DNA of 64,000 bases from Chthonomonadales bacterium (GTDB lineage Bacteria > Armatimonadota > Chthonomonadetes > Chthonomonadales > CAJBBX01). The DNA lies in assembly GCA_020849275.1 (NCBI GenBank), contig JADLGO010000064.1:70289-134288 (forward strand), in the 5' to 3' direction. Made by a program: the position numbers and the translations under genes. Shown piece by piece: positions 17,349 to 25,126 of this stretch. Positions within the stretch are counted from its first letter, which is position 1, and each line of letters opens with the position of its first letter. The notes beneath the pieces are model-generated. The model was not told where the DNA came from and made no database searches. It was given only the letters and a program-made list of their open reading frames with translations.

Positions 17349-17879
17349 ATGACCACCGCAATCAGGACTGCCATCGATCGGACGGTCGTGGCCGTCTACG
17401 GCAACCATTCCGCCGCCGAGGACGCGGTTCGACGACTTCAGCACGCCGGCTTCGCGATGGACCGCCTGTCCATCGTCGGCCGCGACTTCCAGCTTCACCA
17501 GGACGTGGAGGGCTACTACCGGCCGGCCGACGCCGCGCTCGAGGGCGCGGGCGAAGGGGCCTGGGTCGGAGGGATCTTCGGCACGCTCCTCGGTTTCGGC
17601 TTCTTCCTGGTGCCCGTTGTCGGCCCCTTCTTCGCTCTCGGACCGCTGGCGGGCCTGATCGCGGGAGCCATCGGTGGCGCGGGCGTCGGCGCGCTGATCG
17701 GCGCCTTGACAACGCTCGGTGTCCCCAGGGATCAGGCCCTCAAGTACCAGTCCCGGTTGCAGGCCGGCGAGTTCCTGGTGATCATCGAGGGCACCGCCGA
17801 CGAGGCCGAGCGGGCCCGCGAGGCGCTCAGCGGGAGCGGCGAGATCGAGATCAACACCCACCAGCGCCCGGCAGCTTGA
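17349..17879 (+). CDS. General stress protein, YflT domain with glycine-zipper membrane hairpin
   Basis: A 176-residue protein. Residues 12-50 (TVVAVYGNHSAAEDAVRRLQHAGFAMDRLSIVGRD) form the YflT/GSP17M ferredoxin-like half, and the second half (FLVIIEGTADEAERAREAL) repeats the fold. Between them is a hydrophobic glycine-rich hairpin (GGIFGTLLGFGFFLVPVV, then GPLAGLIAGAIGGAGVGALIG) likely to insert in the membrane. Homologues are induced by heat, salt or oxidative stress, but their chemistry is unknown. The ATG follows CGAGGAGACC. Two consecutive hairpins follow the gene. Confidence 0.85.
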   Translation: MTTAIRTAIDRTVVAVYGNHSAAEDAVRRLQHAGFAMDRLSIVGRDFQLHQDVEGYYRPADAALEGAGEGAWVGGIFGTLLGFGFFLVPVVGPFFALGPLAGLIAGAIGGAGVGALIGALTTLGVPRDQALKYQSRLQAGEFLVIIEGTADEAERAREALSGSGEIEINTHQRPAA

Positions 17880-17895
17880 CGACCGGGCGCGGGAA

Positions 17896-17925
17896 GCGGG
17901 GCCGGCGATCGGTCGCCGGCCCCGC
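17896..17925 (+). terminator. 13-bp hairpin after the YflT-type gene
   Basis: GCGGGGCCGGCGA pairs exactly with its reverse complement across a TCGG tetraloop, beginning 17 nt after the stop at 17879. The stem is very stable but lacks a T-tract; a terminator or 3' end stabiliser is likely. Confidence 0.7.
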
Positions 17926-17974
17926 GCCCCCACGCGTGCCTCGGCGTCGCTGCGGTGCCGGGATCGGCCTCACT

Positions 17975-18003
17975 GCCGAGCCGCGCGGAGCGCGCGGCTC
18001 GGC
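17975..18003 (+). terminator. Second hairpin, 12-bp stem, 5-nt loop
   Basis: GCCGAGCCGCGC is followed by GGAGC and its exact complement. It sits 67 nt upstream of the GTG start of the GNAT-ankyrin gene, so it separates the two transcripts or forms part of the latter's 5' leader. Confidence 0.55.
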
Positions 18004-18069
18004 CCCGTCGTACCTTCTGGTGGCGCGCTGCCCCTCGGTGCGCCGCACAAACCCCTTCGGGAGCGCCAC

Positions 18070-19362
18070 GTGACCAGTACCGACGCCGACCGCGACCTTC
18101 CCCACGACGCCGCGGTGCGGCCGCTCGAGGAGGCCGCGGCCGAGAACCACCGGGAGATGTTTCGCCTGAGCGCTCTCGCGTCAGGCGGCGAGGTGCTCGA
18201 GCGCCATGGGGTCATGTGGACGTGGGGCGGCGAGTGCTGCGAGAGCGTGATCGCGTTTCCGCGCCTGCCGGACGCCGCCGCCGGGTCGGCGCTCGATGAC
18301 ATCGTTGCGTTCTACCTGGAGCGCCCGGCGGCGAAGCTCGTCGGCTGCTGGTCGCTCGAGCCTCCGTGCCCGACCGATCTGGACGGAAGGCTGCTCGCCC
18401 GCGGCTTCCAGGTCGGGTGGCGACCATGCTGGATGTGGCTGCCGCTGGAGCGCCTGCGCGACGGACACCCGCGCCCGGCGGGGCTGGTGGTTGGCGAAAT
18501 CGAGGACGAGACCGCGTGGCGGCCCGAGGGCATGCCCTACCACGACCCGGCGAACGCCGAAGCGCGCGCCCGGGCCAGGAGGCTGGCCGCCGGTCGCTTG
18601 CTCCGCTTCGGCGCCTGGCTCGACGGCGTCCCGGTGGGGCAGAGCACCCTGCTCCTGACGGCCGACCCGCCGGGCGTGGCGGGGATCTACGACGTCGGCG
18701 TGGTGGAGCGGGCGCGCGGACAGGGCATCGGCAAGGCGGTCATGTCCGCGGCCTGCGCGCGCGCGCGGGCTCTCGGGTGTGGCCACGCGCTCTTGAACGC
18801 CACCGGCGAACGAATGTACCGCCAGTTGGGGTTTCGGCGCATCGGGCGCGGGTGGACCTGGTGGCTCGACGTGGCGCGACTGGCGCAACGGCAGCCCTCC
18901 GCCGGGCGCGTGGCGCTGGCGGAGGCCGTGTGGCGGGGCGACACCGCCGCGCTCGCGGCCCTCGCGCCGGGCCAGCCGACCGCCGTCCTGGACGAACCGC
19001 TGCCCTGCGAGATGACACTGATGGCGCTCGCCGCGCACGCTGGCCGACCCGGCGCGGCCGAATGGCTTGCCGAGCAGGGCGCAACCCTCGACGTGGTGTC
19101 CGCCTGGGACCTGGGCTGGCGCGAGCGCGTGCCGGCCCTTCTGGCCGCGCGCCCGGAGCTCGCCGATCGGCGCAGTGGGGAGGGCGGTCTCACGCCCCTG
19201 CACGTGGCCGTCGAGCGCGGCGACGCCGACCTCGCCCGCGCGGTGCTCGCCGCCGGCCCGGACCTCGCCGCCGAAGACCCGCGCTTCCATGCCACCGCGC
19301 TCGGCTGGGCGCGCCACCTGGGGCGCGCCGACATCGCGCGCTTGATCGAGGAGCACGCCTGA
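18070..19362 (+). CDS. GNAT acetyltransferase fused to ankyrin repeats
   Basis: A 430-residue two-part protein. Residues about 15-270 contain a GNAT fold; the acetyl-CoA loop is VVERARGQGIGKAV (211-224), followed by NATGERMYRQLGFRRIG. Residues 280-430 hold ankyrin-type helices: ALAEAVWRGDTAALAAL, TLMALAAHAGRPGAAEWLAEQGA, TPLHVAVERGDADLARAVLAAG and TALGWARHLGRADIARLI. The ankyrin part probably binds the protein to be acetylated or a regulator; that is inference. The start is GTG with GGGAG seven nt upstream. No neighbour suggests a substrate. Confidence 0.85.
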   Translation: MTSTDADRDLPHDAAVRPLEEAAAENHREMFRLSALASGGEVLERHGVMWTWGGECCESVIAFPRLPDAAAGSALDDIVAFYLERPAAKLVGCWSLEPPCPTDLDGRLLARGFQVGWRPCWMWLPLERLRDGHPRPAGLVVGEIEDETAWRPEGMPYHDPANAEARARARRLAAGRLLRFGAWLDGVPVGQSTLLLTADPPGVAGIYDVGVVERARGQGIGKAVMSAACARARALGCGHALLNATGERMYRQLGFRRIGRGWTWWLDVARLAQRQPSAGRVALAEAVWRGDTAALAALAPGQPTAVLDEPLPCEMTLMALAAHAGRPGAAEWLAEQGATLDVVSAWDLGWRERVPALLAARPELADRRSGEGGLTPLHVAVERGDADLARAVLAAGPDLAAEDPRFHATALGWARHLGRADIARLIEEHA

Positions 19363-19631
19363 CGGCGGGGCCAGGTGGCGCGGGAGACGGTCACGCGGCA
19401 ACCCCCCTCGCGCCACCCTGCCTGCCAGCGCCTCCCGCGGCGTGTAAGGCGGGCCGCGGGCCCCAGCCCGATCAGGGTAGAGACAGCACGCGCTTCCGCC
19501 GACAATCCAGGTGTCCGTCTCACGGCTCGGCCAGGCGACACCACATGGATCGCTCGTGACACCGAAGCGTGCCGGGTGCAAGGCCCGACGGCGCTCACCC
19601 GGCGGACCCGGAATGATCGGGGCATGGAAGC

Positions 19632-20549
19632 ATGGCGACTAGAGAACCCCTTCGACGTATGCTAGACGGCGACCTGGTGCTCCCGATGCCCGCGCAGCCG
19701 GGCCCGCTTGATGACGCTGCGCTCGCTGGCGCGTTCAAGGCTGGCGGGCCGCCCGCGCTCGGCGACGTGGAGCGCCTGTTCAACGCGTATCTCTCCGAGC
19801 GAGAGCCCGCGCGCGCGGCGGCCCTCCTTCGCATTGCAGCCGCCGCCGGCCTCGACGTCGCGTGGCTCCGCGCCCTGCTTGCGCGCATGCTCCTGGCCTC
19901 CGGCGCCTGCGGCGCGCCGCGTGGCGGCCTGGTGGCCAGCCTCCGTGCTCGGGGGACGGACGGCGCCTGGTCGGCGCTAGCGCGCGCCGAGCTGGCGCTC
20001 GCCCCGTTCCCCCTCGCGCCCGCGGAGGGCCAGTGGCTTGTGTGCCGGCAGGTCGCCGCATCCGACGGCGCGGAGGGCGGCCTGGCCCTTGTGCTGAACG
20101 GCATCGCGCCGAGCCGCCGGCCGGTGCTCGAGCCCGACGAGCGCAGGCAGGACGCGCGGCTCCCGCAGCATCTGGCCGCCGCCTGCACCTTCGCGGCCGA
20201 CGACGACAGCTCGCTCACGGTGCGTGGCGAGGTGGTGGACGTGTCCGACACGGGGCTCCGCGTGCGCATCGACAACCGCTTCGGCTCCCTGGAGCCGGAC
20301 CGCCAGCCCGGCCAACGCATGCAGATTGAGATTCCGGACCCGCAGGGGGGCGCGCAGTTGACGCTTGCCGGCGAGGTGCGATGGTGCCGGCCCGAGCGGG
20401 CCGGGCGCAAGCGAGTTGTCATGGTCGGGGTGCAATGCGAGGACGCCCACCAGCCGGGCCTGGCGGCGCTGGCCGGCCTCGTGGCCCAGGGAAAGGGTGA
20501 CCAGCGATTCCTATGGAACCTGTGGGAAGCGTTCGTGACGAGCCGCTAG
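19632..20549 (+). CDS. PilZ-domain protein (predicted c-di-GMP receptor)
   Basis: A 305-residue protein. The first ~160 residues are helical and unassigned. The PilZ domain spans about 168-290 and has both binding motifs: RxxxR at 172-176 (RQDAR) and DxSxxG at 203-208 (DVSDTG), so c-di-GMP binding is likely. It overlaps the following MinD-like ATPase gene by 37 nt, implying coupled translation and a joint job, perhaps polar placement or control of pili or flagella. The start codon is uncertain: ATG 19632 lacks a good ribosome site and an in-frame ATG at 19659 is possible. Confidence 0.85.
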   Translation: MATREPLRRMLDGDLVLPMPAQPGPLDDAALAGAFKAGGPPALGDVERLFNAYLSEREPARAAALLRIAAAAGLDVAWLRALLARMLLASGACGAPRGGLVASLRARGTDGAWSALARAELALAPFPLAPAEGQWLVCRQVAASDGAEGGLALVLNGIAPSRRPVLEPDERRQDARLPQHLAAACTFAADDDSSLTVRGEVVDVSDTGLRVRIDNRFGSLEPDRQPGQRMQIEIPDPQGGAQLTLAGEVRWCRPERAGRKRVVMVGVQCEDAHQPGLAALAGLVAQGKGDQRFLWNLWEAFVTSR

Positions 20550-21466
20550 GCGGCGCGCTCCCTTCGGGGATGTGGTCGGTCGGCGGAGGCAAGGGCGGGG
20601 TCGGCAAGAGCATCGTGGCTGCGTCGCTCGCCTACTGGCTCGGCCAGGCCAAGCACCGCGTCGTGCTGGTCGACGGCGACCTGGGAGGCGCGAACCTGCA
20701 CACGCTGCTGGGCATCCGTGTGCCGAGGCTGACGCTGGAGGACTACCTGCTGCATCGCGTGGAGGACCTGGAGGACGCGCTGCTGGAGACGCCCTTCGAG
20801 GGCGTGCGGCTGCTCGCCGGCGGCTACGACGTGGCCTCCCTGGCGAACCCCAACTACGGCCAGAAGGCGCGCGTGCTCCGCGCCCTGAACCGCCTGCGGG
20901 CCGACCACATCCTGGTAGATCTGGGCGCGGGTACCAGCCTGAACGTGCTCGACTTCTTCCTGGCCAGCCCGCACAGGCTCGTGGTGATGGCGCCGCAGCC
21001 CACTTCCATCCAGAACGCCTACGGCTTCATCAAGGCAGCTCTCTATCGGCAGCTCGCGCGCATCGTCGCAAAGGTGCCCGAGGCCGCCGCCGTGCTTGGC
21101 GGTGCGCGCGGCGAGGGTGGGCCCACGCGGACGGCGCCCGAGCTGATCGCCGAGATGGCGCGGCGCGCGCCCGATCTTGGCGACCGTCTGGCGGCGGTAT
21201 TGCCGGGGTTCCGCGTGCGCCTCGTCGTCAACATGACCCACAACCTGCACGACGCGCAGACGGCCGAGGTCGTGGGCGGCGTGTGTCAGCGCTACCTGGG
21301 CATCGCGGTCGACGCGCTCGGCGCGATCCCGGTCGACGCGGCCGTCGAGCGCTGGGCGGCCACGATGGACCCGGCCTGCTTCCTTCGGCCCGGCGTCGAC
21401 GGGGCCCGGCGCGGCGCCTACGACATCGCCGCTCGGATGGCCGCGCCGCCCGCGAAGGCCGCTTGA
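20513..21466 (+). CDS. MinD/ParA-family ATPase (FlhG-like)
   Basis: A 317-residue P-loop ATPase of the MinD/FlhG branch. The deviant Walker A is GGGKGGVGKS (24-33), switch I/II regions appear as VDGDLGGANLHTLLG and LVDLGAGTSLNVLDFFL, and VVMAPQPTSIQNAYGFIK matches the FlhG/MinD family. FlhG proteins set number and position of flagella or pili. The first 20 residues extend beyond the usual family start because the gene begins inside the PilZ gene. No membrane-targeting amphipathic C-terminal helix is obvious. A strong hairpin follows. Confidence 0.88.
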   Translation: MEPVGSVRDEPLGGALPSGMWSVGGGKGGVGKSIVAASLAYWLGQAKHRVVLVDGDLGGANLHTLLGIRVPRLTLEDYLLHRVEDLEDALLETPFEGVRLLAGGYDVASLANPNYGQKARVLRALNRLRADHILVDLGAGTSLNVLDFFLASPHRLVVMAPQPTSIQNAYGFIKAALYRQLARIVAKVPEAAAVLGGARGEGGPTRTAPELIAEMARRAPDLGDRLAAVLPGFRVRLVVNMTHNLHDAQTAEVVGGVCQRYLGIAVDALGAIPVDAAVERWAATMDPACFLRPGVDGARRGAYDIAARMAAPPAKAA

Positions 21467-21492
21467 CCCCCTCCGCCTCGTAGTGCCGCCGC

Positions 21493-21545
21493 GCGGGGGG
21501 CGGGAGGGCGTGGCGACCCCCGCGCGCGTCCCTCCCGCCCCCCGC
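21493..21545 (+). terminator. Perfect 16-bp G/C hairpin after the MinD-like gene
   Basis: Positions 21493-21508 are exactly complementary to 21530-21545, with a 21-nt loop. It begins 26 nt past the stop of the MinD-like gene. There is no T-tract, so termination efficiency is uncertain. Confidence 0.65.
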
Positions 21546-21615
21546 ACGGGACCTCGCCCCCTCCAGCACGAAGAAGCCCTCCGCGGCGCCGCGGGCCGAT
21601 GCGCCGCGATCGCCC

Positions 21616-21644
21616 TTGCATCCGGGGCGGTTGGGCGCTATGAT
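21616..21644 (+). promoter_or_regulatory. Sigma-70 type promoter: TTGCAT-N17-TATGAT
   Basis: The -35 hexamer TTGCAT (21616-21621) and -10 TATGAT (21639-21644) are separated by exactly 17 nt. The expected start is near 21651, giving a leader of about 190 nt before the GTG start at 21839. Confidence 0.65.
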
Positions 21645-21838
21645 GGGGATGGGAAGCCCGGCCCATGCGCCCGCCCGAGGGGGCCGTCGTCCACGGGTCT
21701 GGCGAGCGTGGGACCATCGGGCCGCCGGAGACTCCCGAGAGCGCGCCAACCGCTCCCTCATTCCCGCGGACGTCAGTCCATCCGCGGCGCTTGTCGGCTG
21801 GCGCCGCGGTCGCGCCGCGACAAGGAAAGGATCAGCGC

Positions 21839-23929
21839 GTGAGCATCCCGCCTGACTATACCGAGCGCGTCTACGCGGGCGTGCTCGGCAAGATCATTGG
21901 CGTCTACCTTGGCCGCCCCTTCGAGGGCTGGTTGCACGACCGAATCCTGGAGGATCTCGGCGAGGTGGAGTACTACGTCCACGAGCGGCTGAACGTCCCG
22001 CTCGTGGTGACCGACGACGACATCTCGGGCACCTTCACGTTTGTGCGCGCGCTGGAGGACTACGGCGCGGGCCACGCCGTCACTCCCGAGCAGATCGGGC
22101 GCACCTGGCTGAACTACCTCATCGAGAAACGCACCATCCTCTGGTGGGGCGGGATGGGCACCTCCACGGAGCACACGGCCTACCTGCGCCTCAAGCACGG
22201 CGTTCCGGCCCCGGTCAGCGGCTCCGCCGCGCTGAATGGGCAGGTCGTCGCCGAGCAGATCGGCGCGCAGATCTTCATCGACGGCTGGGGGATGGTCTGC
22301 CCGGGCGACCCGCGCCGCGCCGCGGACCTCGCGCGCAAGGCTGCCAGCGTCAGCCACGATGGCGAGGCCATCCACGGCGCGCAGGTCGTGGCCGCGTTGG
22401 TGGCCCAGGCGTTCGTTGAGACGCGCATCGACGCGCTGCTGGACGCCGCGGTGAGCGTCATCCCGGCCGACTGCCTGATCCGCCGGCTGGTGGACGATCT
22501 GCGCGCCTGGCGGGCGGAGGAGAGCGACTGGAGAGCCAACTTCCGCAAGCTCTCCGCGCGCTACGGATACGACCGCTTCGGCGGCGGATGCCACATGGTC
22601 CCCAACCACGGCCTGGTCATACTGAGCCTGCTTCACGGCGACGGGGACTTTCAGAAGTCGCTGATGATCGTCAACACCTGCGGGTGGGACACCGACTGCA
22701 ACAGCGGCAACGTGGGCTGCATCATGGGCATCCGCAACGGACTCGCGGGCATCGCGGCCGGACCGGACTGGCGCGGCCCGGTGGCCGACCGCATGTACCT
22801 GCCGACGGCCGACGGCGGCCGGTGTGTGACCGACGCAGTCCGCGAGAGTCTGACGATCGCGAACATGGGCCGGGCGCTGGCCGGCGAGGCGCCGTCCGCG
22901 CCGAAGGGCGGGCGCCGCTACCACTTCGAGCTGCTCGGCTCCGTGCAGGGCTTCGTGCCCGAGGAGAGCGTGGAGGCGCGGGGCACCGTGTGGGTGGCGA
23001 ACGTGGCGGGGCACAGCGCGGCCGGCTCCCGCAGCCTGGCGCTGCACTGCCACGGGCTGGCCTCCGGGCGTGCCGCCCGCGTGGCGACGGGCACCTTCGT
23101 TCCGCCCGACGCGGCGCGCATGCCGGGCTATGCCCTGCTGGCTTCGCCGACCCTCTACTCCGGCCAGCAAGTCAGCGCCGCGCTGAGCGCCGACGAGGGC
23201 AACGAGGACGCGCTCGCGTGCCGGCTCTACGTGCGGGTCTACGACGCCGACGGCGCCCTGGAGCACGTGAACGGGCCTGTCGCCTCGCTCGAGGCGGGCC
23301 GGTCGCACGCCTACTCCTGGCGCGTGCCGGACACCGGGGGCAGGCCCGTGGCCGAGGTCGGCATGCAGGTGACGGGCGCGGGCGGCGCCAGCGGCACGCT
23401 CTACCTTGACTGGCTCGACTGGGGCGGCGCTCCCGAGGCCCTTCTCACGGCCGACGCGGGCCCGATGGCGCGGCAGGCCTGGGTCGACGGAGTCGACCGC
23501 TGCGACGCGTGGGGAGGCGTCTACCATCTTGGGCAGGACGAGGGACGTGGCCTTCTGTTTCAGGGCACGCGGGAGTGGGCCGACTACCGCGCCGAGGCGA
23601 CCCTCTCGGCACACCTCGCCACGTCCTTCGGGCTGGCGATCCGGGCGCAGGGCATGCGCCGCTACTACGCGCTCCTCGTGGGCCGCGACGGCCAGGCGCG
23701 TCTCGTGAGGGCGCTGGATGGCGAACAGGTGCTCGCCTCGGCGCCGATCGCGTTCGAGCTCGACCGTGCCTATCGTGTCGCGCTGACCGCCGAGGGAGCC
23801 CGCCTGCGCGCCACCATCGACGACGTCGTGTTGGAGGCCGAGGACGCCTCCCTTGCCGGCGGCGCCGTGGCCATCGTGTGTGAGGAGGGGCGCGTCACGG
23901 CGCGCGACGTGCGCGTCGCCCCGCCCTGA
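21839..23929 (+). CDS. ADP-ribosylglycohydrolase-fold protein with C-terminal lectin-like modules
   Basis: A 696-residue protein without a signal peptide. Residues 1-345 are the ADP-ribosylglycohydrolase (ARH) fold; the metal-binding motifs are TDDDIS (58-63) and GWDTDCNSGNVG near 285. ARH enzymes cleave ADP-ribose from proteins or hydrolyse related N-glycosides. Residues ~370-530 and ~535-696 look like beta-sandwich modules; the last (YRAEATLSAHLATSFGLAIRAQG) resembles the DUF1080/LamG fold. That tail suggests a sugar-polymer or glycoside substrate rather than protein ADP-ribose. The start is GTG with AAGGA ten nt upstream. Confidence 0.82.
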   Translation: MSIPPDYTERVYAGVLGKIIGVYLGRPFEGWLHDRILEDLGEVEYYVHERLNVPLVVTDDDISGTFTFVRALEDYGAGHAVTPEQIGRTWLNYLIEKRTILWWGGMGTSTEHTAYLRLKHGVPAPVSGSAALNGQVVAEQIGAQIFIDGWGMVCPGDPRRAADLARKAASVSHDGEAIHGAQVVAALVAQAFVETRIDALLDAAVSVIPADCLIRRLVDDLRAWRAEESDWRANFRKLSARYGYDRFGGGCHMVPNHGLVILSLLHGDGDFQKSLMIVNTCGWDTDCNSGNVGCIMGIRNGLAGIAAGPDWRGPVADRMYLPTADGGRCVTDAVRESLTIANMGRALAGEAPSAPKGGRRYHFELLGSVQGFVPEESVEARGTVWVANVAGHSAAGSRSLALHCHGLASGRAARVATGTFVPPDAARMPGYALLASPTLYSGQQVSAALSADEGNEDALACRLYVRVYDADGALEHVNGPVASLEAGRSHAYSWRVPDTGGRPVAEVGMQVTGAGGASGTLYLDWLDWGGAPEALLTADAGPMARQAWVDGVDRCDAWGGVYHLGQDEGRGLLFQGTREWADYRAEATLSAHLATSFGLAIRAQGMRRYYALLVGRDGQARLVRALDGEQVLASAPIAFELDRAYRVALTAEGARLRATIDDVVLEAEDASLAGGAVAIVCEEGRVTARDVRVAPP

Positions 23930-23960
23930 GCCCGCGAGCGGCCGTGAGCAGGCGCCGAAG

Positions 23961-23985
23961 GGAAGCCACCGCGCGCGGCGTCGTC
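23961..23985 (+). promoter_or_regulatory. Candidate ECF-type autoregulatory promoter
   Basis: GGAAGC (23961-23966) and CGTC (23982-23985), 15 nt apart, resemble the GGAAC/CGTC elements recognised by many ECF sigma factors, which often drive their own operon. It lies 60 nt upstream of the sigma gene. The match is short and may be chance. Confidence 0.3.
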
Positions 23986-24044
23986 CTGACGATGGGAGTA
24001 GGGCAGCACCATTCCTGCCGGCCTGCGCGCTCACCGAGGACCAC

Positions 24045-24644
24045 GTGACCGATGGCGAGTTGGTTGCCCGCGCGGTCGATGGCGATCCCGGGGCATACGA
24101 CGATCTGTTCCGTCGCCATTACGCCAGGGTCTACAACCTGGCCCTGCGGCTCGACGGCAACCACGCGAACGCGGAGGACATCGCGCAGACGGCGTTCCTG
24201 CGCGCGCACGGCAGCCTGGGCCGGCTGCGCGATGGCCAGGCCTTTCTGAAGTTCGTCTATCGTATCGCGGTGAACCTGGTGCGCGACCGGGCGAAGGCCG
24301 CCCGGCGCCGACCGCTGGCGCTCTTCGGCGACCTGTGGCGGCCGGGCCGGCAGTCCGCGGACGAGGGCGGCGGCGAGGACCCGCGCCTCGCGGATGTGGA
24401 GGCCGACCCGGCGCGGCGGACGGTGGAGTTGGAGCGCGACCGCGCGCTGCTCGCGGCGATCGCCGCGCTGTCGCTCGACCAGCGCGAGGTTGTGGTCCTG
24501 CACCATCTCGAGGGGCTGGGTGTGCGGCAGATCGCGGAGACGCTGGGCGTGCGCGAGGGCACCGTCTTCTCGCGATTGGGGCGCGCGCGGCAGCGGCTGC
24601 GCGAGGCGCTCCGGGGCTGGTTCGAGGCGGAGGAGGAGACGTGA
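24045..24644 (+). CDS. ECF RNA polymerase sigma factor
   Basis: A 199-residue sigma-70 family protein with region 2 (YDDLFRRHYARVYNLALRLDGNHANAEDIAQTAFLRAHGSL) and region 4 (IAALSLDQREVVVLHHLEGLGVRQIAETLGVREGTVFSRLGRARQRLREAL) and no region 3, as in ECF sigma factors. The GTG at 24045, six nt after GAGG, was chosen because homology begins at DGELVARAVDGD. The gene overlaps the anti-sigma gene by four nt (GTGA). With the RseB-like gene it forms a sigma/anti-sigma/co-regulator operon, which suggests response to an envelope signal. Confidence 0.92.
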   Translation: MTDGELVARAVDGDPGAYDDLFRRHYARVYNLALRLDGNHANAEDIAQTAFLRAHGSLGRLRDGQAFLKFVYRIAVNLVRDRAKAARRRPLALFGDLWRPGRQSADEGGGEDPRLADVEADPARRTVELERDRALLAAIAALSLDQREVVVLHHLEGLGVRQIAETLGVREGTVFSRLGRARQRLREALRGWFEAEEET

Positions 24645-25126
24645 GCGAGAGAGACTGCGCCCGGGTTCGGAACCGCATCGCGGGCTACCGCGAGGGCTGG
24701 CTCGGCGGCCGCGAGCGCGCGCGCATCGAGCGGCACCTGAGCGGGTGCTCGAGCTGCGCGCGCGAGGCGCGGCGGGACGCGGCGCTCTCGGCCGCGCTGG
24801 GCGCCGTGTCGGCGGCTGCCGCCCCGCCAGCCGTCTGGCGGGCACCCGTCGCGCCCCGGCCGCTCCCCGCGCGGCTCCGCCCGGCCTGGGTGCTGGCGAG
24901 CGGCCTGCTGGCCGTGCTGCTCGGGTGGGCAGCCTGGACGGGCCTCGCCGGGTGGGGCGGCTCGCCGGCGCCGGGCGAGGCGCCAGCCCCGGCCGTGGTC
25001 GCGGCCCGCGACGAGCAGCCTTTCCTCGCCGCGCACGCGCTCGCCTCCATGGGCGACGTGTCTCTGGACCCGAATCGTGCCGTGGTGCTCTACGCCCTCC
25101 AGACCGACCCGGAGCGCAGCCCATGA
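24641..25126 (+). CDS. Zinc-finger anti-sigma factor, single membrane span
   Basis: A 161-residue protein. The N-terminal anti-sigma domain has the zinc motif H-x3-C-x2-C (His32, Cys36, Cys39 in RHLSGCSSCA) plus Cys6, the ZAS pattern. A proline-rich linker leads to one transmembrane helix (WVLASGLLAVLLGWAAW), and about 45 residues lie outside. It should hold the ECF sigma factor at the membrane until a periplasmic signal triggers release, by family analogy. Its end overlaps the next start by ATGA. Confidence 0.88.
   Translation: MSERDCARVRNRIAGYREGWLGGRERARIERHLSGCSSCAREARRDAALSAALGAVSAAAAPPAVWRAPVAPRPLPARLRPAWVLASGLLAVLLGWAAWTGLAGWGGSPAPGEAPAPAVVAARDEQPFLAAHALASMGDVSLDPNRAVVLYALQTDPERSP

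Larger units (their letters stand above)
21467..21838. other. 372-bp intergenic region with hairpin and promoter
   Basis: It holds the hairpin at 21493-21545 that ends the PilZ/MinD transcript and the promoter at 21616-21644 for the next gene, leaving a 5' leader of roughly 190 nt. No gene was recognised. Confidence 0.6.
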
